Source: Oscillatoriales cyanobacterium
Lineage (GTDB): Bacteria; Cyanobacteriota; Cyanobacteriia; Cyanobacteriales; Microcoleaceae
Assembly: GCA_004292745.1 (NCBI GenBank)
Contig: RDXH01000010.1
Coordinates: 1 to 32,857, forward strand
DNA: 32,857 nucleotides
Direction: 5' to 3'
Made by a program: the position numbers and the translations under genes. The notes beneath the pieces were generated by a model, which was not told the DNA's origin, did no database searches, and was given only the letters and a program-made list of their open reading frames with translations. Below, piece after piece: positions 31,512 to 32,857 of this stretch; the first letter of the stretch is position 1; each line of letters starts with the position of its first letter.

Positions 31512-32857
31512 TTAATTCAGTCACACTAAGTACCAGCGCCGACTATCTTATTGGGTACGAGCGGATTCTGGACTACTTCAAGCAAGCGCAAAAAGAATGC
31601 CCCAAAGCAGTAGGTTTGAAAAAAGATAGCAAAGCTAGTGGTAGTTACATAACACTACAATTCAAGCTAGGTAACAAGCGGGTCAATAAAACCTGTGGGT
31701 GCTACTTGACAATGCAAGGGATTACCGAGTCTCTAAAAAAGGCTCACTTAGTCGCTATAGCTCTAGAATCGTTGAGAACCGAGTCTCAGTTTTTAGCATG
31801 GTATGATGACACAATCCTAGAGAAAAACATCATCAAAAATGATTTAATGGTGTTTAGTGAGGCTATCGCAAAAGTAGAAAAAGAGTATTGGAACGGATAC
31901 ACCAAACGTCGTCAACAGCGTGACAAAAACAATGTTAGCCACCAGTACAGTTGGCGATGTGTCTACGGACACTATTTTAAGTTATTGCCACAAAACACAG
32001 TCGTAAACCTTGCAGATATTCTGCTGGCAGTTCACAGTAAGCAAAAAGGAACTAAATGTTTCAAAAACTGCCTGTGTGCTATGCGTAAGCTTGCTGAAAC
32101 AATTGGTAATTCCGATATACTTAGTTGTCTTAAAGAGATTGATGGTACGCAGACGCAGTTCAGAGAAGACCTTCAGTCTATATCGGTTGATGAATTTTTG
32201 AAGTTTTACGAAGAAGTTTTAGCTATTTCAGGCGATAAGCGATATCATTTAGAATCACGCAAGCGATGGCTGTGGGTATTCTCAATGCAGTTAGTGTATG
32301 GCTTTCGAGTACATGAGGTGTTTGCTGTTCAGAATCTCAACGAACCATTCAAAACAAAAGACGGCATTACGATTCCGGCACTATCTGAACTAAGTAATGC
32401 AAAAATGATTGCCGTAGTTGGAGAGAGGACAAGGCTAGACACGACAACCAAGACTGGCTACCGATTGTGTGTACCAATGCTTCCCCCTACTCATCCTGAT
32501 TTAATTGAGTGCTTGGGAATTAAATCAGGACAATTGCCTGATATTAAGTTGACATCGAGCAATTCAAAGACAATTTCTGGTGCATACAATGACCGTGCAT
32601 GGGCTACGCTGAAAAGATGGAATAAAGGCTTTACTCAGTCTCATGCGTTACGCCACTTGGCAAATTTCAATGGTCAAATGGCGGGGATATCTCAAGAAAC
32701 CAGAGCTAAAAGTTTAGGTCATTCAACTCAGATGAATGAAGGGACTTATAAAAAACGGGCTAATACCGAAACGACAATCAACTTGCTGACTCAATCTACA
32801 AAGGAAGCTATTCCTGTAGGTAGTGCAATTGAGGTACTTAAACAGTTGGGTAGTGAC
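31499..32857 (+). CDS. int: Tyrosine recombinase (phage/element integrase type), 3' end outside the window
   Basis: The frame is open for 453 codons to the last base of the window, with no stop codon. It starts MSEKFNSVTLSTSADYLIGY. The N-terminal 225 residues form a large Lys-rich region probably used in DNA binding. The catalytic part carries R270 (VYGFRVHEVFAV), H382 and R385 (SHALRHLANF), H408 (SLGHSTQMNE) and nucleophile Y417 (EGTYKKRA), the complete tyrosine-recombinase set. The gene looks active so far. Its codon use and Lys content differ from the core genes to its left. The tRNA-Ser fragment just upstream points to site-specific integration at a tRNA gene. Confidence 0.9.
   Translation, partial: MSEKFNSVTLSTSADYLIGYERILDYFKQAQKECPKAVGLKKDSKASGSYITLQFKLGNKRVNKTCGCYLTMQGITESLKKAHLVAIALESLRTESQFLAWYDDTILEKNIIKNDLMVFSEAIAKVEKEYWNGYTKRRQQRDKNNVSHQYSWRCVYGHYFKLLPQNTVVNLADILLAVHSKQKGTKCFKNCLCAMRKLAETIGNSDILSCLKEIDGTQTQFREDLQSISVDEFLKFYEEVLAISGDKRYHLESRKRWLWVFSMQLVYGFRVHEVFAVQNLNEPFKTKDGITIPALSELSNAKMIAVVGERTRLDTTTKTGYRLCVPMLPPTHPDLIECLGIKSGQLPDIKLTSSNSKTISGAYNDRAWATLKRWNKGFTQSHALRHLANFNGQMAGISQETRAKSLGHSTQMNEGTYKKRANTETTINLLTQSTKEAIPVGSAIEVLKQLGSD

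Noticed and set aside
1-32857. CRISPR arrays, rRNA or riboswitches
   Set aside because: No spaced direct repeats of CRISPR type, no rRNA-like sequence and no known riboswitch core were seen on either strand.

Overview
The window looks like chromosome of a filamentous, Oscillatoriales/Microcoleaceae-type cyanobacterium. This rests on gene content and repeats, not on a database search. Pointers are a high-light-inducible protein, a SigG-type sigma factor with its membrane anti-sigma partner, DUF3611, DUF3153, DUF4327-like and LapA-type cyanobacterial families, an FHA/zinc-ribbon Ser/Thr kinase, many HIP1-type GCGATCGC octamers, and tandem heptanucleotide repeats between genes.

Layout. 1-3.5 kb: a broken secreted-protein gene, the kinase gene, a 13-unit heptamer array, a DUF4327-like gene and a GerMN-like lipoprotein gene. 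3.46-4.79 kb: a TnpB-only IS200/IS605-type element with recognisable left and right hairpins, inserted at the 5' end of the lipoprotein gene. 4.9-9.8 kb: pyrB, an SH3 protein, moaE, the sigma/anti-sigma pair and a J-domain protein. 9.9-15.5 kb: an MscS channel fused to a cyclic-nucleotide-binding domain, a two-domain PTPS/QueD protein, a repeat-rich stretch (relict IS right end plus a MITE-like element), a small membrane protein, a 56-residue HLIP gene and a DUF3611 gene. 15.5-25.9 kb: a RodZ-like HTH membrane protein, speA, a convergent NDP-sugar pyrophosphorylase, scpA, a LapA-domain protein, a DUF3153 lipoprotein, a second copy of the MITE-like element, a PmbA/TldD-family protein, a DUF433 gene broken by an amber codon, a TPR membrane protein and ssb. 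26.2-31.2 kb: the mreBCD cell-shape operon, a HAD phosphatase, argB and a small membrane protein.

31.3-32.86 kb: the right edge changes character. A 20-nt sequence matching the 3' end of a tRNA-Ser, without the rest of the tRNA, is followed 156 bp later by a tyrosine recombinase gene that runs off the window. This is best read as one end of an integrative element whose cargo lies beyond the window.

Most genes are core housekeeping. Recognisable systems are mreBCD (elongation and cell shape), sigma/anti-sigma (envelope or stress signalling), pyrB, argB and speA (pyrimidine, arginine and polyamine metabolism) and the TnpB element (RNA-guided nuclease of the IS200/IS605 family). The accessory interest lies in the repeats, the TnpB element and its relict, the degenerate PTPS domain and the integrative-element boundary.
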